Below the pieces are notes generated by a model. That model ran no database searches and was not told the DNA's origin. It saw only the letters and a list, made by a program, of their open reading frames with translations. From positions 372,001 through 436,000 of the forward strand of contig NZ_JAJSSH010000002.1 in the NCBI RefSeq assembly GCF_021403115.1: a stretch of 64,000 nt of DNA, given 5' to 3'. The stretch is from Sphingobium sufflavum. GTDB lineage: Bacteria > Pseudomonadota > Alphaproteobacteria > Sphingomonadales > Sphingomonadaceae. The position numbers and the translations under genes were made by a program. Shown here piece after piece: positions 48,336 through 57,985 of this stretch; positions within the stretch are counted from its first letter, which is position 1, and each line of letters starts with the position of its first letter.

Positions 48336-48827
48336 TCAGATTCCGCGCGCGGCCTCAAACAGAAACCATGCGCGCTGTTCGGCCTGATCGGTCCAGTCGT
48401 CGATGATGCCATCGGTGGCATTGTCGCCTGCCTCACCTGCGACGGCCTTGGCCGCGCGCAGCGCCTCGATCAGGCGCAGATTATCCTCGCGCAGTTCGAC
48501 CAGCATATCCTTGGGCGATACGAAATCCGTGTCATTGTCGGTCAGGCTCTGGTGCCGGGCAATGTCGCCGATGGAGCGCAGGGTCGTGTTGCCCGTCTTG
48601 CGCACGCGCTCCGCCACCAGATCGGTGGTGGCGAGGATTTCGGCTGCCTGCTCATCGAACAACAGGTGATAGTCGCGGAAATGTGGGCCGGAGACATGCC
48701 AGTGGAAATTCTTGGTCTTCAGATACAGCACATAATAATCCGCCAGCAGGCCGTTGAGCGCGGTCGCCACATTGCTGGCCGCGTTGGACGACAGGTCTGT
48801 CGGGGTCTTCAGGTCGGATTTGGGCAT
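48336..48827 (-). CDS. dps: Dps family ferritin-like DNA-protection protein
   Basis: 163 residues from MPKSDLKTPTDLSSNAA, chosen for its GAAAGGA site 7 nt upstream over earlier in-frame ATGs. Dps dodecamers oxidise iron with H2O2 and shield DNA. The intersubunit ferroxidase ligands are present in NFHWHVSGPHFRDYHLLFDEQAAEI (two His, Asp and Glu). The short N-terminal tail has two lysines, which could contact DNA weakly. Probably monocistronic. Confidence 0.94.
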   Translation of the reverse strand: MPKSDLKTPTDLSSNAASNVATALNGLLADYYVLYLKTKNFHWHVSGPHFRDYHLLFDEQAAEILATTDLVAERVRKTGNTTLRSIGDIARHQSLTDNDTDFVSPKDMLVELREDNLRLIEALRAAKAVAGEAGDNATDGIIDDWTDQAEQRAWFLFEAARGI

Positions 48828-48994
48828 GGTGAATCCTTTCGGCATGATGGTCGGATCGCGGGTAACGGCTGTCGAGCGGTCGTTGCACAAGCGTTATCGC
48901 GACTAACCCGGATGGTCCATAATGGTTGCGGCAGGGCGCGGTGGATTTCATCGCTGCCACTGATCGACCGGGGCGATCAGTCACTCTGACAGGA

Positions 48995-49564
48995 TCAGAA
49001 AATCCGCAGGGCGCTCGCGGCGCAGCCAATGGCGATGCACAGAAGGATCATGCCGGATAGCAACAGGAGGGCGCGCAGCAGGCCATGACGGGTATAGCGG
49101 CTGCCCAATATGAGGGGTGGCAGCAGCGCGACTCCGGCGCCCAGTGCGGCGCCGACGGCGGCCAGAACCGGGGCGTCGGTGAAGGCGACGACTCCGGCGG
49201 TCACGAAAGCGGCATTCTCTCCCGCACGGTGCAGGGCAAGCCTGAGCAGCAGGTGGAGGCGACCGCGAAAGACCGGGCTGTTGACGTTGCGCGGCTTGCG
49301 GAAGGCAGTGAGGATATGCCCCGCCGCGCCGAACAGCAGGGCGATGGCGAGGAAGAGCAGCCGAGCGTTGGGCATCAGCAGCGCGGCCATTATCCCGCCA
49401 ACAGCCGCCGCCAACGCGGCGTTGAGGGCGATGACGATGGTGAGGCCGGTGAAGAAGCGTCCATCCGCGCGTCCCGAATCGGAGATCCGGGCGATGTCAT
49501 GCTGTGTCCTCGCACCCTGATCGAGCATGAGGTTCAGCAACAGGGCGAGAAGCAGCGCATCCAT
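48995..49564 (-). CDS. Polytopic membrane protein, degenerate TMEM165/GDT1 (UPF0016)-like
   Basis: 189 residues with about six transmembrane helices. Layout and patterns such as ALNAALAAAVGGIMAALLMPNARLLFLAIALLFGAAGHIL resemble the GDT1/UPF0016 cation transporters. However, the two diagnostic E-x-G-D-(K/R)-(S/T) motifs are not intact: the first position reads LDQGARTQ and the second GENAAFVTA. Cation binding may therefore be altered or lost. The assignment is from the helix pattern and partial motifs, so it is tentative. It may alternatively be an unrelated small membrane protein. Confidence 0.6.
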   Translation of the reverse strand: MDALLLALLLNLMLDQGARTQHDIARISDSGRADGRFFTGLTIVIALNAALAAAVGGIMAALLMPNARLLFLAIALLFGAAGHILTAFRKPRNVNSPVFRGRLHLLLRLALHRAGENAAFVTAGVVAFTDAPVLAAVGAALGAGVALLPPLILGSRYTRHGLLRALLLLSGMILLCIAIGCAASALRIF

Positions 49565-49591
49565 GGACGGTCAGGCGCTGCTATGTGTGAG

Positions 49592-49909
49592 TCAGGCGCC
49601 GAGGCGCAGTGACAGCGCCGCCGTATAGGCCGCGCGGACATGGCCGTCCTGATCCTCGCAATCGACGGCGTCGCGCATCAGGTCGAGGTAGGACAGTACG
49701 ACTGTGCCATGGCCGCTGTAGGCGGTCGCGGTTTCGATCATGCTGGCCAGCCCCTCGACCGCTTCGAGGCGATGCTGGCGGGCGATGCGACGAATCGCAT
49801 CGACCTGCTCGCACAGGGCGGCGAGGCTGGTCTTGCCCGCCGTCGCCGCAATCGCGTCGATACGACGGATCAGGTCGCTGCGGATCATCATCATGGCACC
49901 GTGCGGCAT
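49592..49909 (-). CDS. Small hypothetical helical protein
   Basis: 105 residues, starting after a strong GGGAGGA ribosome site. The sequence is helical (DLIRRIDAIAATAGKTSLAALCEQVDAIRRIARQHRL) without a signal peptide or membrane segment; it contains two cysteines. I do not recognise a family. It lies 27 bp after the start of the GDT1-like gene on the same strand and may be co-transcribed with it. Divergent from rpmG and the putative small RNA. Confidence 0.7.
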   Translation of the reverse strand: MPHGAMMMIRSDLIRRIDAIAATAGKTSLAALCEQVDAIRRIARQHRLEAVEGLASMIETATAYSGHGTVVLSYLDLMRDAVDCEDQDGHVRAAYTAALSLRLGA

Positions 49910-49952
49910 ATATCCTCCCTGCCTTGTTATCCCGCATGATGCGCGCGAAGGG

Positions 49953-49967
49953 TTAAGGGGCAGTTAC
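49953..49967. promoter_or_regulatory. CtrA-like half-perfect site
   Basis: TTAA-N7-TTAC, seven of eight consensus positions, in the divergent gap between the small gene at 49592 and rpmG, about 25 bp upstream of the mini-ORF and orphan terminator. Confidence 0.3.
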
Positions 49968-49989
49968 GCTGTTCGTTCATCCTTTCACG

Positions 49990-50090
49990 GAGGTGGCCAT
50001 GGCGGAAGATGCTTGACTCTGCATGGGCTATGGGGCATCGGACCGCCTCTGACACGGGCGGCGTTTGGCGCCGCTTTTTGTTTTTGCAAG
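49990..50090 (+). ncRNA. Putative small RNA or leader ending in an orphan intrinsic terminator
   Basis: A textbook terminator (GCGGCG at 50058-50063 with CGCCGC at 50069-50074, then TTTTTGTTTTT) stands on the plus strand with no plus-strand gene upstream for over 3 kb. Just before it, a strong GGAGG site precedes a five-codon frame ATG-GCG-GAA-GAT-GCT-TGA (49999-50016). The segment is either a small RNA or a transcribed leader ahead of rpmG (start 50111). Ends are approximate. Confidence 0.45.
50058..50085 (+). terminator. Intrinsic terminator before rpmG
   Basis: A 6-bp GC stem with 5-nt loop and an 11-nt T-rich tail, the cleanest rho-independent terminator in the window. Confidence 0.85.
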
Positions 50091-50110
50091 ATTTCTAGAA
50101 GGATGGGGCC

Positions 50111-50278
50111 ATGGCGAAGCCAGCCACAGTGAAAATTCGACTGGTCAGCACGGCTGACACCGGCTTCTTCTATGTCACCAAGAAGAATCCGCGCACGAAG
50201 ACCGAGAAGTTTAGTTTCCGCAAGTATGACCCCGTCGTGCGCAAGCATGTCGAGTTCAAGGAAGCCAAGATCAAATAA
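50111..50278 (+). CDS. rpmG: 50S ribosomal protein L33
   Basis: 55 residues. The sequence begins [20 protein letters not shown] and continues [20 protein letters not shown], with a basic C-terminal end [11 protein letters not shown], all diagnostic of L33. No zinc-binding cysteines, so this is the cysteine-free (C-) form. An AGAAGGA site lies 7 nt before the ATG. L33 sits near the E site of the large subunit. Preceded by an intrinsic terminator, so its promoter is either between 50085 and 50111 or read through from upstream. Confidence 0.95.
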   Translation: MAKPATVKIRLVSTADTGFFYVTKKNPRTKTEKFSFRKYDPVVRKHVEFKEAKIK

Positions 50279-50448
50279 GCCGGTCCGCCGGGCGTTATGC
50301 CCGGTTGGTTCGATGCGAAGGGGCGGGCGCCATGGGGCGGCCGCCTTTTTCGCGTTGGTGTGCTTGGCTGGCATGGGCGTCATGGCGCAGGACGACCGAA
50401 TCGAGGTTCGCTGGAAGCCGGGCCGCCAGCGATCCGAAAGGGAGTATC

Positions 50449-50901
50449 ATGAGCGGGATGACGGCAATGGCGGAGGGTGAGGTCGCGGCGATCATCGCGC
50501 GACTGGAGCTTTCCCCCCATCCCGAAGGCGGCTGGTATCGCGAGACATGGCGGGCGCCTGCACCAGTAGGGGAGCGGGCGAGCGCGACGGCGATCTGGTT
50601 CCTGCTCGATGTGGGGCAGCGGTCGCACTGGCACCGGGTCGATGCGGCGGAACTATGGCTGTGGCATGCGGGGCATCCGCTGTGCCTCTCTATCGCGTGT
50701 GACGATGACGGCCCGGTCAGCATCGTGCGTCTGGGCGGGGATGTGCTGGGCGGCGAGGTGCCCCAACATGTCATCCCGCCCCATGCCTGGCAGGCCGCCG
50801 AAGCCGACCGGGGCTGGGCGCTCGTCAGTTGCGTCGTGTCGCCGGGATTCGACTTTTCCGGTTTCGTGCTGGCCGAACCGGAATGGGCGCCGGGCGGTTG
50901 A
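50449..50901 (+). CDS. Cupin domain-containing protein (DUF985)
   Basis: 150 residues from MSGMTAMAEGEV, with an AAGGGAG site upstream; the earlier in-frame ATG overlaps the rpmG downstream region without a site. The DUF985 cupin signature is clear: LSPHPEGGWYRETWR, SATAIWFLLDVGQRSHWHRVDAAELWLWHAG and the late HVIPPHAWQAAE and VSCVVSPGFDFSGF. Metal-binding His residues are present (HWHR). Characterised DUF985 proteins are few; proposed roles include sugar-epimerase-like or small-molecule binding. No operon partner is evident. Confidence 0.9.
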   Translation: MSGMTAMAEGEVAAIIARLELSPHPEGGWYRETWRAPAPVGERASATAIWFLLDVGQRSHWHRVDAAELWLWHAGHPLCLSIACDDDGPVSIVRLGGDVLGGEVPQHVIPPHAWQAAEADRGWALVSCVVSPGFDFSGFVLAEPEWAPGG

Positions 50902-50939
50902 TGCTGCCCGCAGCATCTCGCCGGAATGGCTGCCTGACC

Positions 50940-52025
50940 CTAAAATTCATACACCAATGTCGCCCGCGTTGCGGTGTCGGTGGGTTTCGCACCGTCTGCC
51001 CGGTTGCTTTCGCTCTGCACATTGAAGGATAGGCGACCGGACAAGGCCTTGGTGATCTTTGACGTGAAGGCCGAAGTGGCGGTGAGGGTCATGCGGCCCT
51101 CCGCAGAGATGACCGAGGCAAGCTCTGTGAAATTCATGCTGGACGATAGCACCCATTTATAATTGAGCGATGCGCGCGCGCCGATGTCGCTGGAGGCGCT
51201 GTTGTCGGTAAAGGCGGTCTGGCGCAGAGCCGGGCCGGCATCGAGGTCGAGGGTCATGCTTTCCCCATCGATGGCGCGAAGGCCTATGCCAAAGGATTCG
51301 GTGAACCGGCGCGAATAGCCCGCGAACCGATCCCGCTCCCAGCCGACTACGCCATAGACATAAAAGCCCTGCCGCAGCAGCCAGTCGAGCGAATAGCTGG
51401 CCCCAAACTTTTCCCGCGTGGTCAGGTCGTTGGTGCGGAGATAATCAGCCAGCGCCTCGAACTTGTGACGGCTCTGAAGCCCCTCCTTCTTGACCGACAG
51501 GCCGATGACCGCGCTCATTTCCTCCGTATTGCCACTGGTGAGGCCGAAGCCAGCCTGCCCCTGCCCCTTCCATCCCTGAAGATAGCGCAGTGACGCCAGC
51601 CGCTGTTCCCGTTCCTGCCGCGCCTTCTCCTGCTCTGCGGTCAGCAAGCCCATGGCCAACGTTTCGATGGCGTCTGCCTGTTGGGGGTTCGTCGCCTTGG
51701 CAGCGCGCACCACCGGGGCGGTCACGGCGGAATCGCCCGCCCGAGCGGCCTCCCGCACGATCGCTTCGACCGACGGGGGGATGAACGGTGGGCGAGCGGC
51801 GAGCAGGCTGCTGGCGAGAATGTCGATTGCCGCCGTATCGCCGGGGTTGGTGAGTTTGGCGATTTTTACCACCGCGTCGACGGTCGACTGGTCGCCGCTC
51901 CGCGCTGCCTCGCGGATCATCGCCTCTACGGGCGGTGGGATTTCGGCGCGGGCGGTCGTGCCCGACACCAGCGCGAGCGTGCCGGGTGCCATGAGGATCA
52001 GGCGCCTGAGAGCGGGCAGGGGCAC
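50940..52025 (-). CDS. DUF481 family outer-membrane beta-barrel protein with N-terminal helical duplication
   Basis: 361 residues. A signal peptide (to about TTARA) precedes two tandem copies of a ~50-residue helical unit: PPPVEAMIREAARSGDQSTV and PPSVEAIVREAARAGDSAVT, each followed by (K/R)xAKxTNP. The rest matches DUF481 (YdiY-like): GWKGQGQAGFGLTSGNTEEM and beta strands ending in VYEF, the aromatic C terminus of BAM substrates. YdiY is acid-inducible in E. coli; the function is otherwise unknown. The periplasmic repeats are an addition to the core family. Divergent from the OsmC gene. Confidence 0.87.
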   Translation of the reverse strand: MPLPALRRLILMAPGTLALVSGTTARAEIPPPVEAMIREAARSGDQSTVDAVVKIAKLTNPGDTAAIDILASSLLAARPPFIPPSVEAIVREAARAGDSAVTAPVVRAAKATNPQQADAIETLAMGLLTAEQEKARQEREQRLASLRYLQGWKGQGQAGFGLTSGNTEEMSAVIGLSVKKEGLQSRHKFEALADYLRTNDLTTREKFGASYSLDWLLRQGFYVYGVVGWERDRFAGYSRRFTESFGIGLRAIDGESMTLDLDAGPALRQTAFTDNSASSDIGARASLNYKWVLSSSMNFTELASVISAEGRMTLTATSAFTSKITKALSGRLSFNVQSESNRADGAKPTDTATRATLVYEF

Positions 52026-52278
52026 TGGTCTTTCCCTCGTTCGGTCGTGATTTCAACAGGGTGAGCTATGTCCTTATCCGTGGCAGTCCTGCGCTGTCCA
52101 GCCGGACGGGGCACGGGGCGCGACCGGATGTGGGCTGGGCAGGATATGGGGTGGATGGATGGCAGTGTCGGTTGTCGCTGGCATTGTTGACATGGCGCCG
52201 TCATGCTTGGCTGTGAAACGAAAGCGACGCTGCCCCGTTGGACAGGCAGTTCCCCCATTTTGCGAAAGGACCATCCTC

Positions 52279-52707
52279 ATGACCACCAACAGTGCATCCG
52301 CCCGCTATGTAGGCCTGGGTAAGGACGGCAAGGGCAGCATTACGACCAAGTCCGGCATCCTCAAGGAGCAGCCCTATGGCTTTGGCACGCGCTTCGAGGG
52401 CAAGCCCGGCACGAACCCGGAGGAACTGATCGCAGCCGCCCACGCCAGTTGCTTCACCATGGCGACCAGTTTCGCGCTGGCGGGGGCTGGCCATGCGGAT
52501 GGCACGCTAGATGTCAGCGCGGTCGTGACGCTGGACAAGGATGGCGAGGGGTTCGCGGTCACCAAGTCCGCCCTGAAATTGGTCGCGAAAGTGCCGGGCA
52601 TCACCGAGGAGGATTTCAACCGCATCGCGGACGAGGCTAAGGCGGGTTGTCCGATCTCCAAGCTGCTGAACTGCGAAATCACGCTGGAAAGGATTTTGGA
52701 GGACTGA
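52279..52707 (+). CDS. osmC: OsmC family peroxiredoxin (organic hydroperoxide reductase)
   Basis: 142 residues from MTTNSASARYVGLGKDG; the longer frame starts without a ribosome site. Both redox cysteines are present, in AAHASCFTMA (Cys58) and EAKAGCPISKLL (Cys124). It belongs to the OsmC branch (KGSITTKSGILKEQPYGFGTRFEG) rather than Ohr. It reduces organic and fatty-acid hydroperoxides with dihydrolipoyl or thiol donors, and is typically induced by osmotic and stationary stress. A stress-related PNPOx-like gene follows 102 bp downstream. Confidence 0.94.
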   Translation: MTTNSASARYVGLGKDGKGSITTKSGILKEQPYGFGTRFEGKPGTNPEELIAAAHASCFTMATSFALAGAGHADGTLDVSAVVTLDKDGEGFAVTKSALKLVAKVPGITEEDFNRIADEAKAGCPISKLLNCEITLERILED

Positions 52708-52809
52708 GCGGCCAGTGGCGACTGGCCGCCGTAACAGGCGGCTGGTCGCGCGGAGCATTAGGCCGGTCTGATGCGTTATGCAGTCCTCAACCGTCGAAGG
52801 AGAGGCGCC

Positions 52810-53277
52810 ATGACGGCAAAGTCGATCAAAGATCTGGCCAGCAAGATGAAGGATATTGATTTCGCCATGCTCTCCACCCGCTCGGAGGGGGGACAGATCG
52901 GCGCGCGGCCGATGAGCAACAACCGCGACGTGGAATATGACGGCGACAGTCATTACTTCACCACCGAGGATACGGTGATGGTGCGCGACATCGAGCGCGA
53001 CCCGCAAGTCGGCCTGAGTTTTCAGGGGAGGACGGGACTGCTTGGCCTGCGTCCCTTATTCGTGGCAGTCGAAGGGCGGGCCGAACTGATCCGGCACAAG
53101 AGCCAGTTCGAGCGGCACTGGACCAAGGATCTGGATCGCTGGTTCAGGCAGGGCGTGGATACACCCGGTCTCGTCCTCATCAAGGTGCATGCCGAGCGCG
53201 CCCATTATTGGGATGGTGAGGATGAGGGGGAGGTGCTGCTGGACGTCGATCGGGGCGCTTTTGTTGGCGGCCCGTGA
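52810..53277 (+). CDS. Pyridoxamine 5'-phosphate oxidase-related protein (general stress protein 26-like)
   Basis: 155 residues from MTAKSIKDLASKMKDIDFAML, with a GGAGAGG site. Split-barrel FMN-binding fold of the GSP26 type: MLSTRSEGGQIGARPMSNNR, then HYFTTEDTVMVRDIERDPQVGLSFQG. FMN or a related flavin is the probable ligand, but the true PdxH catalytic residues are not evident, so it is unlikely to make pyridoxal phosphate. Paired with OsmC, it fits a general stress role. Confidence 0.88.
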   Translation: MTAKSIKDLASKMKDIDFAMLSTRSEGGQIGARPMSNNRDVEYDGDSHYFTTEDTVMVRDIERDPQVGLSFQGRTGLLGLRPLFVAVEGRAELIRHKSQFERHWTKDLDRWFRQGVDTPGLVLIKVHAERAHYWDGEDEGEVLLDVDRGAFVGGP

Positions 53278-53594
53278 CTTGCGCGATGGTATGAACTGAG
53301 CTTGCAGCACTGAATCGGTAGGTGGTGATCTTTTGGGCTGTGACCGGGTTTAATCCGGCGTTGTGGCGGACGCTCTGGTCTGTGCTGCCTATGACTGAAA
53401 CCAGCAAAGTTCGGGGATGCGGTTCGTGTCGGCATTCATGAGGGCTGCTACTCCCATAATGGGTAGGTGCATTTGACCACAAAGTCCCTGCTACCAGCGA
53501 TCCTGTCGATAATGTCCAATGTCAGCCAATCGCAGCGATTGGCATGATTGTCTGTCCGCGCCTATGTAAGCCCTTTCCCGAAGGAAGTGATGAT
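53278..53594. other. Gene-free gap with less typical composition
   Basis: About 317 bp of lower GC content than its neighbours. A near-palindrome CTACTCCCATAATGGGTAG lies at about 53450-53468. Minus-strand frames here lack ribosome sites and read as low-complexity His/Pro/Ser. It may be a decayed sequence, possibly of mobile origin, but no transposase remnant is recognisable. Confidence 0.4.
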
Positions 53595-53909
53595 ATGGCG
53601 CAGGATGACGACAGCTTCGTCTATGACGAGGCGACGGGTGAATGGATCAGCGCCGCGGAGGCGGCCGATAAGGCGGCTAGTCCGGAAAATGCTGGCGTCG
53701 AGGTGCGGGATTCGGTTGGTAATCTTCTCAACGACGGCGATCAGGTGACGCTTATCAAGGATTTGGTCGTCAAGGGAGCGGGTCAGACGCTGAAGCGCGG
53801 CACCCTCATCAAGTCGATCCGCCTGACAGGCGATGCGCAGGAGATCGACTGCAAGTTCGACGGCATCAAGGGCCTCGTCCTGCGTGCGGAGTTCGTACGC
53901 AAGCGGTAA
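53595..53909 (+). CDS. PhnA-family (YjdM) protein lacking the zinc ribbon
   Basis: 104 residues. The C-terminal ~70 residues carry the PhnA/YjdM domain: VRDSVGNLLNDGDQVTLIKD, VVKGAGQTLKRGTLIKSIRL and IDCKFDGIKGLVLRAEFVRKR. E. coli YjdM has an N-terminal zinc ribbon with CPxC pairs; here the matching segment (FVYDEATGEWISAAEA) has no cysteines. Despite the historic name, the family is not part of phosphonate degradation and its function is unclear. The start follows a GAAGGAAG site. Single gene, convergent with the gluzincin gene. Confidence 0.88.
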   Translation: MAQDDDSFVYDEATGEWISAAEAADKAASPENAGVEVRDSVGNLLNDGDQVTLIKDLVVKGAGQTLKRGTLIKSIRLTGDAQEIDCKFDGIKGLVLRAEFVRKR

Positions 53910-54066
53910 GGCGAGCGGGTTGGAGATACTGCGGGATCTGACGGTGAAAGAGGCGAGTGGGATTGGTTACACCGCGGCGTTCCCGGCTTTCACCTGATCC
54001 TGCGAGAGGGGGCAACCGCGCGTTTTATCGACCGAATCCGTTAGACCGTCTGGCCTTTTCCCGGTG

Positions 54067-55596
54067 TCACGGCGTGTCTTCCTTGATCGCTGTGCCGGGC
54101 CTGAAATCCGTGCCATCCCATTCGGCGTCCGTGTCCATTCGGGCCAGAATCTGCTGCGCCCTTTCGGCCATCTGTCCGCCATGGGGATTATAGGCGACGG
54201 GCAGTAGATGGAAACGCGCCTGCCCCGGGCGCTTGTTGCGCAGTAACTGCATGGCGAGGGTCATCCGCAAGCCCAGATCGAAGGGTGCGATGAATGCGGC
54301 CCGTTCCAGCCCCTCCACCGCAACCGGGGGCGGTGTGACGCCCTGCCGCGCAAAGCTCTGGTAATAATAATAGAGGGCCAGTGGATGGTCGTTCTCCAGC
54401 CGGTTCAGGGCAATGAAAGGCGCGCGTGCCTCCCTGTAGGCGGTGGCTTTATCCTGCGCGGTGCTGGCAAGGTGGAAGAGCGCATAGCCTTTCTGGACAT
54501 AGGCGTTGACCTGCGCGGGGTCGATAGCGAGCGCCGCGTCGGCGGCGGCGACCGCTTCCTTGTCGTTCCCGGCGTCATGTTCTGCTTCGGCCAGCGCGGT
54601 CAGGACCGCAGGGTTTGTCGAGAACCGGGCGGCGATGTCGCGGGCATCGACCAGCAATTGCCCGGCCTGCTCCCGGTTGACGCCCCGGTGGGAGCGGATG
54701 CGGATCGGCATGATCGCGGCCTCTCCCGTGCTCAGCTTGCTGACCTCGACACCCCCGGTCCGGAGCCGCGCGGCTGGGAGTTTCAACATCGACATCCGGG
54801 TTTTGGCCTTATAGGCGAGCAGACCCTTTTCCAGTTGGCCAAGATCGCCGAACGCTTCCTGCGCCGCGTCGCGCAGGCTTTTGCCCTGGGTGAGAAGCCG
54901 GACATATCGCTCCATCTGCCCTGAGCGTGCGCTGTCGAAGACCAGATAATGATAAAGGAGCCAGCTCTTGCCATAGAAGGCGTCATAGCCCTTACCCTTG
55001 CGCTTGTCATATTCGGCGGGGTCGAGCAGGTCCGTGACCTTGACATCGGGCGCGCTGAAAAGCTCATAGGCGCGGTGACGGGCAGGGCGGCCAATCCCGA
55101 TGCCGCCGTCGCCCTCGAAACTGGCGGCGGCGAAGAACTCCGCCGATCCCTCCGACATCCAGCGGGGCACCGGAAAACTGCTGGTCGAGATCAGGAAATG
55201 ATGGGCATATTCGTGCAGCAGCACGATCATGCCTTGGCTGGCCGTTCCCTGCCGGGCGGTGACACGGGGAATGATGGCCAGAGAGCCACCGGCGCGTGGG
55301 ACATAGAAGCCGCCGATATATTTCGCGCCATCGCCATAGAGCTTGCGCACTTCTCTTTCATTGTTGACCACATACACGGTGACGCGATTCGACGGGCTGA
55401 GCGGTGGCCGCTTCATATTGGTCAGCAGTGCCATGGCGGCGTCGTACCGCTCCAGCTGCTGCGAGAAAGCGCGAATGTTGCGCTCGTTGTCGTTGGCATA
55501 GACGAGGAAATGATCGCTCGATGATTGCAGCCATTCGGCGTGAGCGGTGCCGGAACAGACTAGCAGCATGGACCAGATAATAAAACGCCGCATCAT
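54067..55596 (-). CDS. Secreted gluzincin-like metallopeptidase with TPR repeats
   Basis: 509 residues. A signal peptide (cleaved after GTAHA) precedes a domain with HEYAH (128-132), Glu in RWMSEGSAEFFA (149 and 153), the arrangement of gluzincin zinc peptidases of the DUF1570 style. From about residue 300 the sequence is helical and TPR-like (ALAEAEHDAGNDKEAVAAADAALAIDPAQVNAYVQKGYALF). It is probably a periplasmic or exported peptidase whose TPR region binds a partner. Substrate unknown. thiC lies 142 bp upstream with its own terminator, so this gene has a separate promoter. Confidence 0.85.
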   Translation of the reverse strand: MMRRFIIWSMLLVCSGTAHAEWLQSSSDHFLVYANDNERNIRAFSQQLERYDAAMALLTNMKRPPLSPSNRVTVYVVNNEREVRKLYGDGAKYIGGFYVPRAGGSLAIIPRVTARQGTASQGMIVLLHEYAHHFLISTSSFPVPRWMSEGSAEFFAAASFEGDGGIGIGRPARHRAYELFSAPDVKVTDLLDPAEYDKRKGKGYDAFYGKSWLLYHYLVFDSARSGQMERYVRLLTQGKSLRDAAQEAFGDLGQLEKGLLAYKAKTRMSMLKLPAARLRTGGVEVSKLSTGEAAIMPIRIRSHRGVNREQAGQLLVDARDIAARFSTNPAVLTALAEAEHDAGNDKEAVAAADAALAIDPAQVNAYVQKGYALFHLASTAQDKATAYREARAPFIALNRLENDHPLALYYYYQSFARQGVTPPPVAVEGLERAAFIAPFDLGLRMTLAMQLLRNKRPGQARFHLLPVAYNPHGGQMAERAQQILARMDTDAEWDGTDFRPGTAIKEDTP

Positions 55597-55669
55597 CCTG
55601 CATCCCCCGGAATTTCCACATCAAATCGTAGGCAAGATGCGTTGCGATACCAAGCTGCAATAGAGGGGA

Positions 55670-55710
55670 TAAGAAAAATCCCGACCCGGAATGGACCGGA
55701 TCGGGATCAC
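55670..55710 (-). terminator. Intrinsic terminator of thiC
   Basis: A 12-bp stem with one mismatch (55678-55689 with 55696-55707) is followed on the minus strand by TTTTTCTT, about 30 bp after the thiC stop codon. Confidence 0.85.
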
Positions 55711-55738
55711 TATTCTGCCGGACTGGTTTTAACCGCGA

Positions 55739-57775
<2,037 letters not shown>

Positions 57776-57985
57776 GCGCGACCATAGGGACAGCGGGCGC
57801 TGGCGTCCAGTCCCCCGCGCGGGCGGGGTCGGTCATTACAGGATGACCAACCGAAAAGCGGTTTTGGAGAGGCTTGATTTAGATATATCGAGATGTATAT
57901 CGGAGGCGTGCGACGGTACGGACCGAGCCGGGGGGCGCCACAGCGCCCGCCCCCGACATTATCATGACACATCATGGAGCCAGCG

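Noticed and set aside
53180..53482. A possible transposase fragment on the minus strand
   Set aside because: The frame has no transposase motif and overlaps the end of the PNPOx-like gene; no terminal repeats are visible.
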